A stretch of DNA of 64,000 bases, taken from assembly GCF_900000175.1 (NCBI RefSeq), contig NZ_CWGJ01000025.1:250396-314395 (forward strand), written 5' to 3'. This DNA is from Estrella lausannensis. GTDB lineage: Bacteria > Chlamydiota > Chlamydiia > Chlamydiales > Criblamydiaceae. The notes below the pieces were generated by a model, which searched no databases, was not told the DNA's origin, and saw only the letters and a list, made by a program, of their open reading frames with translations. Positions 45,280 to 53,448 of the stretch are shown here, piece after piece (within the stretch, counting starts at the first letter, position 1; every line of letters begins with the position of its first letter). The position numbers and the translations under genes are program-made.

Positions 45280-45294
45280 ATCGCCAACCCTCTT

Positions 45295-48200
45295 TTATAA
45301 AGGCTCTTTTAAGAGCAGGGGCAGGATGTAAACAATCGAAGGCGACCAGTTCAGTCCCTTGTTGTATACGACATTCGACCCGATATGGGCTGCGATGATC
45401 GCTTTTTTATGACTGTCCGGGATTTGCCGGACTAGCGCTTCTTGGTGAGAATTCCTAAGCGTGGGAAGGCAATAGCCTAGAAAACATTGCATTAGTGGAT
45501 CGTCGAGATTGCGAGGCAGTTCGATCTTATCCAGGTAGTCCAGCAGGTCATAGGCAAAGCCGTTGATTTTTTTTGAAATTTCATAAGAGAGGGCGGTCAT
45601 GGGGATCCCGCTCTCCTGATGCTCTTTTAAGAGCAGGTCGGCCTCTTTGGCGGCCAGCAGCTTGAGTCTTGAGAGAATCTCTTGTACCAGCTTGTCTTTT
45701 TCCTGCATAAAAAGCTCATCTCCTAAGGTCAGACCGGAGAGGACTTCAAAGGAAGAGCAAATCACGCCCGTTTTGTTGGCGGAGCTGTCTTTGAAGATGA
45801 GGCAGCCGGCTTTTTCAAGGGTGGACCGGGCGCTTTCGGAAATGTAGAGGTTAGCACCTTCGACAATCGCTTTGGCTGTGGGTTTTCCCTTTTCGTCAAA
45901 AAAATCATCGATGTTGCTTTCGTTCAATGTGCGCGGTCTTCCTCCTGCCGGGATGAAGATATCGGCTTTCGTTACGTGAATGTGGGTCTTGAGGATGTGG
46001 TTCATTTCGCTGCCGGAGAGCCACTCCTCTTCCAGTCCGTCGGCAGTCATCGTCCAGCGCAGCGTCTTGTGGATATAGGAAGCCTCGCTTTTTCGCGCGC
46101 TTTTATCGAGCAGAAACCCTCCCGGTCTGAGCTTTTCAGGCGGATAGTAACGGAGGGGTCTTGCCTGGGTGAAGAGGGTGTGCATAATGCCAAGATCGAG
46201 ACCTTGTGGGTCGTAGATAGCTCCCGATACGTCGATCAGGGCAACCAGCTTGGCTGTCTCAGGGTAGAGCTGGTAGAGATTCTTTATCTGGTTGCCTGCG
46301 ACATCGCCATCAGGCCCTCCGGAAATTTTTATGGTAAAAAGGTCCCTTGAGGGGTTGATGCCGAGGAAACCCAGCGCTTTTTCCATGTAGACATTCACAC
46401 CGAGCGACGTGACGCCATATTCTTTATGATTGATGCCCACCCTTGGTTTCCCAGAGATGAATGTGGAACCGGGCTTATAGCCTTGCAGCTTGCTGAAGTT
46501 GGCAATCCATTGGATCATGCTGTTGTGCATGTTTTCATCCGGTCCCAGATAGATGTACTCCGGCTTTTTCCAGTAGTCGACGACATACTTGGCCCTCAGC
46601 CTGCCATCGGGGTCGCAATTGACGATGGTGACTAAGCTCTCTATGTATGACCTCTGGGCTTGGTAGAGGTTCTCTTCCCTTTGCTCTTTTAAGAACAGGT
46701 CGATCCGGTGCTGAATTTGCTCTTCGGTAAATCCCGCGTCCTTGAGCTCCATTTTGAGGACTTGCGCTTCGGACTCAAGTCTTGGTGAGGGCATCAGGAG
46801 CAAAATACCCTTGGCGCCCCCTTCAGGAATGTCTTTGTTTTTGAAATGCTGCGTGTAGGCTAAGTTATAGCACTCTGAGAAGACGTGGTTTCTCTCCTGT
46901 CTTGCCTCCTCTGGCTGTCTTGGCGTGACAGTGCGCAGGCCTCCCCTTGAAAGGTCTTTGAAGCGGATATGATAGCCGAAGCAGTCCATCCCCTTGATAT
47001 AGAATATTGCATAGGGAAGTTCGGGAAACCGTTTCCTTCTGTCGTATGGCAACTCTTCGATGAATTTCGGGTCGAGGCGGAAGCTGAAAGCGGTAAAATT
47101 GAGTCTGTAAAAATTGGTTTTCAAGGTGTGGTGAATAAAGCTCAAACCCTGTTTTAAAACGATCCGCCTGCGCGTGTCGTTGGCTTCCCGTCCGGTATCC
47201 AAGCTCTCGATATCTGCCAGGAGTTTCTCCCGTGTGTTCTCATAAGCCTGAAGATCGAGGTGGTGCGGGTCGAACTTGAGCTTAAAGGCGTGGCAGAGGG
47301 TTGATGTTAATTCCGGATGCCTTAGAAAGGACTCTTCGATGTTTTCAGGGGTGTAGAGATTGGGGTCGAGATGAACCAGGTTCTGATGGACAAAGTCAAA
47401 GATGGCCCGGAGCAAGTTGCCGTAGGCTCCACCGATGAGGCCGGTTGCCACCAGCTTTTCATCGACCTTATCGAAGCTCTCGAAGTATTTCATGGTGACA
47501 AGTTCCCTTAGGAAGTCGGGAATGTCTGCTACATCCCAGGCAGCCTTGCCGTTGATGCCGTGGAGGCCGATCGCCATGATCAGGATATTCTGCCTGCTGT
47601 AGGGATCGATGTCTGTCGCCACAACCCTTTTCATGACCAGCTTGTGCCTTTCGACGCAGCGGGCGATTTGATAGAGGAAGTTGTGCTTGGGGCAATTTCT
47701 CCAGGCCAAAACGATTTGCATGGAAGGAGCGCCTGTTGTCTCCCAGTCATCGTTATAGCGCACTTCATACTGGCAATTGTCCCGTGTTTTTGCACGGAAG
47801 AACATATCGAGGGAGAGAATCAGACGGTTGAAGCTGAGCGACCTTAAAAAGCGGGAATTCATGCTGGAGAACAGGGAATCGAACTCCGTGTCGGAAAGCT
47901 CGGGGTTGCGCTCCTTGCAGAAAGCTTTTAGCTTGGCTTTCTGGTCTTCGGGATAAGTTAAGGGAGTCTCTTCAACAGCTTCGGTAAAATGGAGCGTCGC
48001 GATACGGATGCTTGATGCCGTGTTCGGAAAGTGGTCTCTCGAGATGAAGGCTTGGTAGTTTTTGATGCCATAGTAGGCGTAGTTTTTTAATATGCGCACA
48101 TCGGCATCGGGACTGTCGAGCAAAATGACAATGGCAGCGCGCTTTAAATGAATCGCGGAGAAAAAATCCTGAAGATGGATTCCCATTAAGTTATGCACGA

Positions 48201-48354
48201 TCAACATGATGTTATCATGACTGACCTCCTCGAAAAACAGGGGGGGCATAGCCCTTTCAAGCCACTGGTAGTACTCCTCGAAGCGAGCGCCTTCCCTTTT
48301 GATCGTTTCGTGCAGTTTCTCTTTGATGGCCAGCTGATTAGTGTCTGGAGGCAT
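45295..48354 (-). CDS. Large NAD-dependent glutamate dehydrogenase
   Basis: This 1,019-residue enzyme belongs to the large GDH families, which oxidise glutamate to 2-oxoglutarate and ammonia with NAD. The catalytic core lies in the second half, with the glutamate-site region (EGGAKGILLLM) and a Rossmann region (GGPDGDVAGNQIKNL). The N-terminal 400 residues are the non-catalytic extension that distinguishes large GDH from the 450-residue form. AAAGGAGA precedes the ATG at good spacing. The gene is directly upstream of the hrcA promoter. Glutamate would feed the TCA cycle with host-derived carbon. Confidence 0.85.
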   Translation of the reverse strand: MPPDTNQLAIKEKLHETIKREGARFEEYYQWLERAMPPLFFEEVSHDNIMLIVHNLMGIHLQDFFSAIHLKRAAIVILLDSPDADVRILKNYAYYGIKNYQAFISRDHFPNTASSIRIATLHFTEAVEETPLTYPEDQKAKLKAFCKERNPELSDTEFDSLFSSMNSRFLRSLSFNRLILSLDMFFRAKTRDNCQYEVRYNDDWETTGAPSMQIVLAWRNCPKHNFLYQIARCVERHKLVMKRVVATDIDPYSRQNILIMAIGLHGINGKAAWDVADIPDFLRELVTMKYFESFDKVDEKLVATGLIGGAYGNLLRAIFDFVHQNLVHLDPNLYTPENIEESFLRHPELTSTLCHAFKLKFDPHHLDLQAYENTREKLLADIESLDTGREANDTRRRIVLKQGLSFIHHTLKTNFYRLNFTAFSFRLDPKFIEELPYDRRKRFPELPYAIFYIKGMDCFGYHIRFKDLSRGGLRTVTPRQPEEARQERNHVFSECYNLAYTQHFKNKDIPEGGAKGILLLMPSPRLESEAQVLKMELKDAGFTEEQIQHRIDLFLKEQREENLYQAQRSYIESLVTIVNCDPDGRLRAKYVVDYWKKPEYIYLGPDENMHNSMIQWIANFSKLQGYKPGSTFISGKPRVGINHKEYGVTSLGVNVYMEKALGFLGINPSRDLFTIKISGGPDGDVAGNQIKNLYQLYPETAKLVALIDVSGAIYDPQGLDLGIMHTLFTQARPLRYYPPEKLRPGGFLLDKSARKSEASYIHKTLRWTMTADGLEEEWLSGSEMNHILKTHIHVTKADIFIPAGGRPRTLNESNIDDFFDEKGKPTAKAIVEGANLYISESARSTLEKAGCLIFKDSSANKTGVICSSFEVLSGLTLGDELFMQEKDKLVQEILSRLKLLAAKEADLLLKEHQESGIPMTALSYEISKKINGFAYDLLDYLDKIELPRNLDDPLMQCFLGYCLPTLRNSHQEALVRQIPDSHKKAIIAAHIGSNVVYNKGLNWSPSIVYILPLLLKEPL

Positions 48355-48501
48355 TGCATTCTCCTTTAAGGATCGTCCACAGGAATTCCAAATATTTCTA
48401 TAGCCTCTTTAACGTTAATGGAACAAGAGATAAGAGGAGGAGGGGGCAATATTTGGAAAAACGGGAGTTTTGGCCGGAGGCGGAGTGATGGCGCTAGTAA
48501 C

Positions 48502-50520
48502 TCACCTCAAGAGTCTGAGGCCGTTAAGGCCGACGAGGACAGTTCCTCCCTCGTGGATGATGACGGCCAGCCAAAGGGGGAGAACCCCGAGCAGCGCAAG
48601 CAGCGAGGCGATCAGCAGCGCTCCCGCAGCAAGAACGAGATTTTGCCTGACAATGGCCCGGGTCGCCCTGGATTTGCCGACCAGCCAGTCGATCATTTCT
48701 ATGTTGTCGTTGAGAAGGATAACATCGGATGCCTGTGTCGCGGCGTTCGATCCGATCTGGCCGAGGCCGATACCGACGTCCGCCCTTGCAAGAGATGGGG
48801 CGTCGTTGATGCCATCCCCCACCATCGCCAGGGAGAATCTTTTACTCAAATCACTGACGATGTTCAATTTGTCTTGAGGCTTGAGATTGGCGAAAAAATC
48901 GTCCAGGCCGATCTCTTTAGCGACTCTTTTGGCGCTTTGGAGGTGGTCGCCGGTGATCATGACCAGTTTGAGCCGGTATATTTCCCTTAGCGAACGGATC
49001 GTTTCTTTCACACCCGTGCGGATCTGATCTTGAAATGACAGCAGGAAGGGCTTGTTGCCGACTAAAAGTGCAGCGACCATATTCCCCTCTTCCAAGATCT
49101 TTAAAAATTGGTTTTCTAAAAGTTCGCCCTCATCCGGGGGGAGGAGCTGCTTGATGAAATCGAGGTTTCCGATATGGATTTTTTCTTCCTTCTCCAAGGT
49201 TGCCAAGCCCTCAAGGCCAAAACCTGGAACCGCCCTGAAGTCATGGATTTCCGTGCCATGCATTCCGACGCTTTTGGCATACTCTACAAGCGATTTGGCT
49301 ATCGGGTGGATGGTGTTTTTTTCCAACGAGTAGGCAATTCGCAGTGCGTCCGGCTCTAGAATTTTATCCTCTTCGTGGAGGGCGTTAATTCCTTTGAAGA
49401 CAAGTTTACCGGTCGTCAGCGTCCCTGTTTTGTCAAAGGCAACCGCACGGCAGTGGGCCAGGGCGTCGAGCGTGAGGCCGCCTTTTAGAAGGATGCCCTT
49501 TCTTGCGCAGGAGGAGATAGCGCTTAAGTAGGCGATGGGGATGGCTAAGATGAGTGCGCAGGGGGAAGCGGCGATCAGGAAGGTAACGGCCCTGTAGAGC
49601 GATCCCTCCTCACCGAGGTAGGCGATGTCGTAAACGAGCGGCAGTGCAAATGCCAGTAAGAAGGATAGGGCGATGATGCCCATCGCATAGGAGTTGCTCA
49701 CTTTATCAAAAAAGCGCTGAAGAACCGGTTTTGCCTCCTGAGCTTCAGTGACCAGTTTGATGATGCGGCTGACAGTGGAATCCATTTCGGTTTTGGTCAC
49801 TTCTACAACGAGCGATCCTTCATCGTTTTGCGCTCCTGCCGGGATCTCGTCTCCTGGTTTGATCGGAACGGGGATGCTCTCGCCCGTGATATGAGAGAGA
49901 TTTGCCGAGGAAAATCCCTTTACCACTCTCCCGTCCAAGGGAACGACCTGGCCCGACTGGATGAGGATTGAGGCGCCGACAGAGATGTCTTTAACCGAAC
50001 GCTCCTGATGGGTTCCATCGGAAAGGATGACCAAAGCTTTGGTTGGTACAAGTTTTCCAAGGGCGCTTAAAGTGGACTTTGCCTTACTCTGAACAGCCTC
50101 TTCAATCGATGAGGAAAGGGCGAATAAAACCAGCAGCATTCCACCTTCCATTCCGCTACCGACATAGAAGGAGGAAAACGCCGCCAGGGTCATCAGAACG
50201 TCAATATTGATGTCGGCTTTGGCGATATCCTCGATAGATTCGATGAGCGCGGGTATGCCCACCAAAAAGTAGACGATGACCAGAGCGAGCTGGCTTAACG
50301 GGATCCACTCTTCAAAGTAGGAGAGAAAAAAGGAGATGCAGAGCATGAAGAGCGCCAGCAGGGATGCTTTGAGGGGAAGGTTGACTCCCCAGTTGCGAGA
50401 TTCGGGCGTCAGGAATGGGCTTTTCGACTCTTCAAGCCCGAGCTCGAAAAACTCCTCAAAGATGACGGGTTGTCTGAGGTGTCTTTGGGATGATTGCTCT
50501 TGGGTGAAAGTGGAGGTCAT
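48502..50520 (-). CDS. zntA: P1B-type heavy-metal ATPase, SPC subgroup
   Basis: This metal-exporting P-type ATPase has 672 residues. The phosphorylation motif is DKTGTLTTGK, the actuator motif is TGES, the HP motif is HPIAKS, and the hinge is GDGINDAPSLARADVGI. The membrane metal motif is SPC (AASPCALILAIP, about residue 315) rather than CPC, which places it nearer the P1B-4 group (cobalt, zinc or iron-type substrates) than classical copper pumps. No N-terminal HMA domain is present. It follows the VIT-like gene by four bases. C. trachomatis CT727, annotated zntA, is the likely ortholog. Confidence 0.92.
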   Translation of the reverse strand: MTSTFTQEQSSQRHLRQPVIFEEFFELGLEESKSPFLTPESRNWGVNLPLKASLLALFMLCISFFLSYFEEWIPLSQLALVIVYFLVGIPALIESIEDIAKADINIDVLMTLAAFSSFYVGSGMEGGMLLVLFALSSSIEEAVQSKAKSTLSALGKLVPTKALVILSDGTHQERSVKDISVGASILIQSGQVVPLDGRVVKGFSSANLSHITGESIPVPIKPGDEIPAGAQNDEGSLVVEVTKTEMDSTVSRIIKLVTEAQEAKPVLQRFFDKVSNSYAMGIIALSFLLAFALPLVYDIAYLGEEGSLYRAVTFLIAASPCALILAIPIAYLSAISSCARKGILLKGGLTLDALAHCRAVAFDKTGTLTTGKLVFKGINALHEEDKILEPDALRIAYSLEKNTIHPIAKSLVEYAKSVGMHGTEIHDFRAVPGFGLEGLATLEKEEKIHIGNLDFIKQLLPPDEGELLENQFLKILEEGNMVAALLVGNKPFLLSFQDQIRTGVKETIRSLREIYRLKLVMITGDHLQSAKRVAKEIGLDDFFANLKPQDKLNIVSDLSKRFSLAMVGDGINDAPSLARADVGIGLGQIGSNAATQASDVILLNDNIEMIDWLVGKSRATRAIVRQNLVLAAGALLIASLLALLGVLPLWLAVIIHEGGTVLVGLNGLRLLR

Positions 50521-50524
50521 GGTT

Positions 50525-51280
50525 CTACCCGGTCGCTGGAATTAATAAGATGGCCAGAAAATAGGCGGTAGCGACGGATACTAGGGCAAGTCCGAGATTC
50601 CAGACCACAGCCTGTACAGCGTTGTTTTTCTCGTAGCGGGCAGCGAAGAGGCTGCTGAGAGCTACAACAGTAAAGCAGGCAGCATAAACCCCAGAAGGGA
50701 AGGAGATAAACAGCCCTATTCCCATGGCGAGACCGGCGATGAGCGCACCGCCAAAGGCTCCCAGAGCCTGTTTTAACGGATGCTGCTGAGTTTCCAGGGA
50801 AAGTCCGAGCTCTTCTTCGACCATTACCTTGAGCAGTCTGTCGCCGTCGGCCATTAAGACGTCGACAACGTCATCGAGCAGCTTTCCTTGAAACCCTTTT
50901 GCTGCGTAAAGAGCCTTCAGTTCTTCGCGCTCCTGGGCGCGGTGGTGATCGATTTCCCATTTCTCCTGGGCGATTACGCGATGCAGCCGCTCCAGCCTCG
51001 ACCAGCCGAGCCATGCGCTCCGGCATGTTTTCCAAACCAGGGTCGCGATGAAAAATAGGAGCAGGAAATAGAATGTTTCCCAGGAGTTCATTCGATGATG
51101 GTTTAAAATGATGGCCACAAAACAGAGATAGAGCGAGGTCTCTTTGGCGCTGTCTGTCGCAGCGGAAAGATGGCCGGGAATTTCGCTGCCATGCACTTCC
51201 TGTGCCTCCAAGATGCCCGATGCCTGCTTTTCAACGACATGGGCTATCGCTTCTTTCTCATTAAAATGCGTCGATCCCAT
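50525..51280 (-). CDS. VIT/CCC1-like membrane protein
   Basis: This 251-residue protein has a cytoplasmic helical segment (REELKALYAAKGFQGKLLDDVVDVL, then VMVEEELGL, about residues 128-170) that closely resembles the metal-binding domain of VIT1/CCC1 iron and manganese transporters. It is followed by three or four hydrophobic helices (ALGAFGGALIAGLAMGIGLFISFPSG and two more). The N-terminal half has one or two hydrophobic segments. The canonical first VIT helix with its acidic residue is not obvious, so transport activity is uncertain. It is co-transcribed with the metal ATPase; C. trachomatis CT728 occupies the same position. Confidence 0.75.
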   Translation of the reverse strand: MGSTHFNEKEAIAHVVEKQASGILEAQEVHGSEIPGHLSAATDSAKETSLYLCFVAIILNHHRMNSWETFYFLLLFFIATLVWKTCRSAWLGWSRLERLHRVIAQEKWEIDHHRAQEREELKALYAAKGFQGKLLDDVVDVLMADGDRLLKVMVEEELGLSLETQQHPLKQALGAFGGALIAGLAMGIGLFISFPSGVYAACFTVVALSSLFAARYEKNNAVQAVVWNLGLALVSVATAYFLAILLIPATG

Positions 51281-51305
51281 AATTAACCCGATTGGTCTCT
51301 TTGGT

Positions 51306-51361
51306 TATATACGGCAAGTGTCTCAAAGCCAAAACCCCAAATTTTGGAACACTTTCCGTAT
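51306..51361. repeat. R1 full palindrome
   Basis: The left half TATACGGCAAGTGTCTCAAA faces a right half ending GGAACACTTTCCGTATA. The compensating changes in both arms (CGG/CCG) keep the pairing, which suggests that the hairpin is maintained. Confidence 0.8.
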
Positions 51362-51392
51362 AAGGTTTATTTCGGCACAGCTTGCAATCTTG

Positions 51393-51438
51393 ATACCGAA
51401 AGTGCCAAAACCCTCGATTTTGAGATACTTTCGGTATA
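51393..51438. repeat. R1 full palindrome
   Basis: ATACCGAAAGTGCCAAAA faces TTTTGAGATACTTTCGGTAT in a 46-base copy, 32 bases after the previous one. Tandem placement suggests local duplication or repeated insertion. Confidence 0.8.
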
Positions 51439-51986
51439 CTGCTTCTTTTTTACATAAGAGGGGGCGGCAGTCTCTATGAGCCAAAATCTCAAATTTTTTG
51501 AGGCACCTTCGGTGATCACAGGCTCTCAGTGAATTTGAATTTCGACCGCTCTTCGGTAAAAAAATATCCTTTTTAATTAAGTGTTATAAGGATGAGAACG
51601 AAACTGAGCTGGTGGGTATTGATAAACCCTTAATTTTTAGTTCATCATAGATCTTACACAGATTAATTCAAATGCGCTAGTGCTCTTTCTCCTGAAAACC
51701 GACGCAAAATTTGAGTGTGTCTCGATGTAAAATTAAATTTAATTATGTTATAATAAAAGCATGGGGTTGCTTGTTGCTTTTGATGGATTGCAACCCGCAG
51801 ATAGGTATTTTAAGTCTTTATCTTAAACCGTTAAATGAACCGTCATCGGTTCTTGCAAAAGTGCCTCGGTATCCGTTTTATACAGCCTCCGCTGGTGGGG
51901 CCACACTTAAAGATCCAGAGAGGCAGCTGCGTCAGAAATAAGACTTTTGCAGGGAAAGAGATCCAATCGGTTCGAAGGAAAAAGCT

Positions 51987-53351
51987 ATGCCAGTAAGCAG
52001 TACACCGGGTGAAGGAAGCGCCGGCCTGAATATTTTCCAGCTGGGCCATCTCGAAGGGAGCGCTGAAGGATCGGAGTATAACTGGAACGCCCGACTAGAT
52101 TCGCTCAGCAAAAGTGAGCAGGAAAAGCTGATCTTGAATTTGCTCGCGGACAATCCGATGCTCATCTTCGGCCAGAGCAATCTTTTTTCCGCGAACTTCG
52201 CCAATTTGGCGACCCCTGAGGCGTTCGCTGCCGCCCTCATGGCTATCGAATCGCGGCGCAATGAAATTATATCCGGTATGCTCGATGCCTGGGTCGATTC
52301 GGTGGCCGAGCAGAAAAAGCTCTCCGAACAGGCTTATAAAAAGCAGGAAATTACCGAGCAGCAAACCGAATCGGATCAGAGAAAGCGGGATGTCATCAAC
52401 GACTACATCGTCTGGGCAGATAGCCAGCCGAGCGATGCCCGGCCCAATGTGGCGGATGCGGCCGTCTTCTCGGACTACCTCCGCTTTTTAACCCAGCAGC
52501 AACGTTACGAAGCCGTCACGAGCACGCTCAATGAGCTGGTCGATAACTATTTCGAGAAAGTGACTCCTCCTGCGGTTGAAGACTCCGATATTGCGAGAGG
52601 CGCTCTCTCCGCTTTCATACTAAATGCCATGGTCATCGCTCCAGCATCACAAAATGTCGTGCTGCAGCCGATCAATATGAGAGAGCTCTCGACACAGATC
52701 GCTGTCAATCCGGTCAGCGATCAGGTGAATTTTGAAGCCGGTCAGTTCCCGCAGCGCCTGGCAGAGCAGGTTTTACCCGCCATCAACTTTTTTGTTCTGG
52801 ACATGGTCAAGGATGTGACGATAACCCTTTACCTCAAGCAGCAGGAGACAGGAAAGAATCCGGTCGATAAGGACTTTGCCAACTCTTTTGCCGACAGGGT
52901 GCTCTCCGAGGTGTCGAGGCCCGATGTGATCAAAGAGAAGCTCATACGGCAGATCCCCGGTTTTGAGAACGCCACTGCTGAGCAGCTTGCCGATGCGGTG
53001 ACCTACGCGCAGCTCTTCAGTTTGGCATCCGCTCTCGGCGTATTCGTCAAGGCAGAGGGAGGAGCAAACCTGCAGGAAAATGAGCTGAAAGAGATGTTGC
53101 TAGAGGGAAAAGGAATTCCTGAGGGCGATAAGAGGGCTGACATCGTGGCGATGATGAACGCCATCATCTTTGGCAGCGACACCATCCCGGGAATACCTGT
53201 AGAGAAAAGAGAACAGTTTGTCGAAGCCCTTTTGAGATATGTTTCCAGTATGCCCGATCCCGATCAACTGACGGACTTCATGACGGCTCTGAACGCCGCT
53301 TCCGCAGAAGTTTCTATGGGAGAAAGGGCTGTCCACACACGAAGGGACTAG
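51987..53351 (+). CDS. Hypothetical protein, 454 residues
   Basis: This soluble, mostly helical, acidic protein has no signal peptide and no clear membrane helix. The N-terminus is rich in Ser/Gly/Pro (MPVSSTPGEGSAGLNIFQLG), a composition often seen in type III secreted chlamydial proteins. Two helical regions (about 90-130, EQKKLSEQAYKKQEITEQQ, and 300-420) could form bundles. AAGGAAAAAGCT precedes the ATG. I do not recognise the family. The gene is monocistronic and convergent with the BTB-LRR gene, with an R1 palindrome between their ends. An effector or secretion accessory role is only a possibility. Confidence 0.75.
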   Translation: MPVSSTPGEGSAGLNIFQLGHLEGSAEGSEYNWNARLDSLSKSEQEKLILNLLADNPMLIFGQSNLFSANFANLATPEAFAAALMAIESRRNEIISGMLDAWVDSVAEQKKLSEQAYKKQEITEQQTESDQRKRDVINDYIVWADSQPSDARPNVADAAVFSDYLRFLTQQQRYEAVTSTLNELVDNYFEKVTPPAVEDSDIARGALSAFILNAMVIAPASQNVVLQPINMRELSTQIAVNPVSDQVNFEAGQFPQRLAEQVLPAINFFVLDMVKDVTITLYLKQQETGKNPVDKDFANSFADRVLSEVSRPDVIKEKLIRQIPGFENATAEQLADAVTYAQLFSLASALGVFVKAEGGANLQENELKEMLLEGKGIPEGDKRADIVAMMNAIIFGSDTIPGIPVEKREQFVEALLRYVSSMPDPDQLTDFMTALNAASAEVSMGERAVHTRRD

Positions 53352-53373
53352 TAGCCCATTACACTTAAAGGTG

Positions 53374-53446
53374 CATACCGAAAGTGTCTTGAAATTTTTG
53401 CTTTCCCGCTTTAAGAGAATCCAAATTCCGAGATGCTTTCGGTGTG
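53374..53446. repeat. R1 full palindrome between convergent genes
   Basis: CATACCGAAAGTGTCTTGAAA faces a right half ending CGAGATGCTTTCGGTGTG across a longer loop. It fills the gap between the stop codons of the 454-residue gene and the BTB-LRR gene, the same placement as the copy between euo and recJ. Confidence 0.75.
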
Positions 53447-53448
53447 GC

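Larger units (their letters stand above)
51281..51986. other. Repeat-rich divergent spacer
   Basis: No gene is seen. Two full R1 palindromes (51306-51361, 51393-51438) and a degenerate half (51489-51516) occupy the left part. The right part has an extended -10 TGTTATAAT (51746-51754) facing the 454-residue gene, with a poor -35 box. A short frame at 51711-51941 has no convincing start. Confidence 0.6.
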
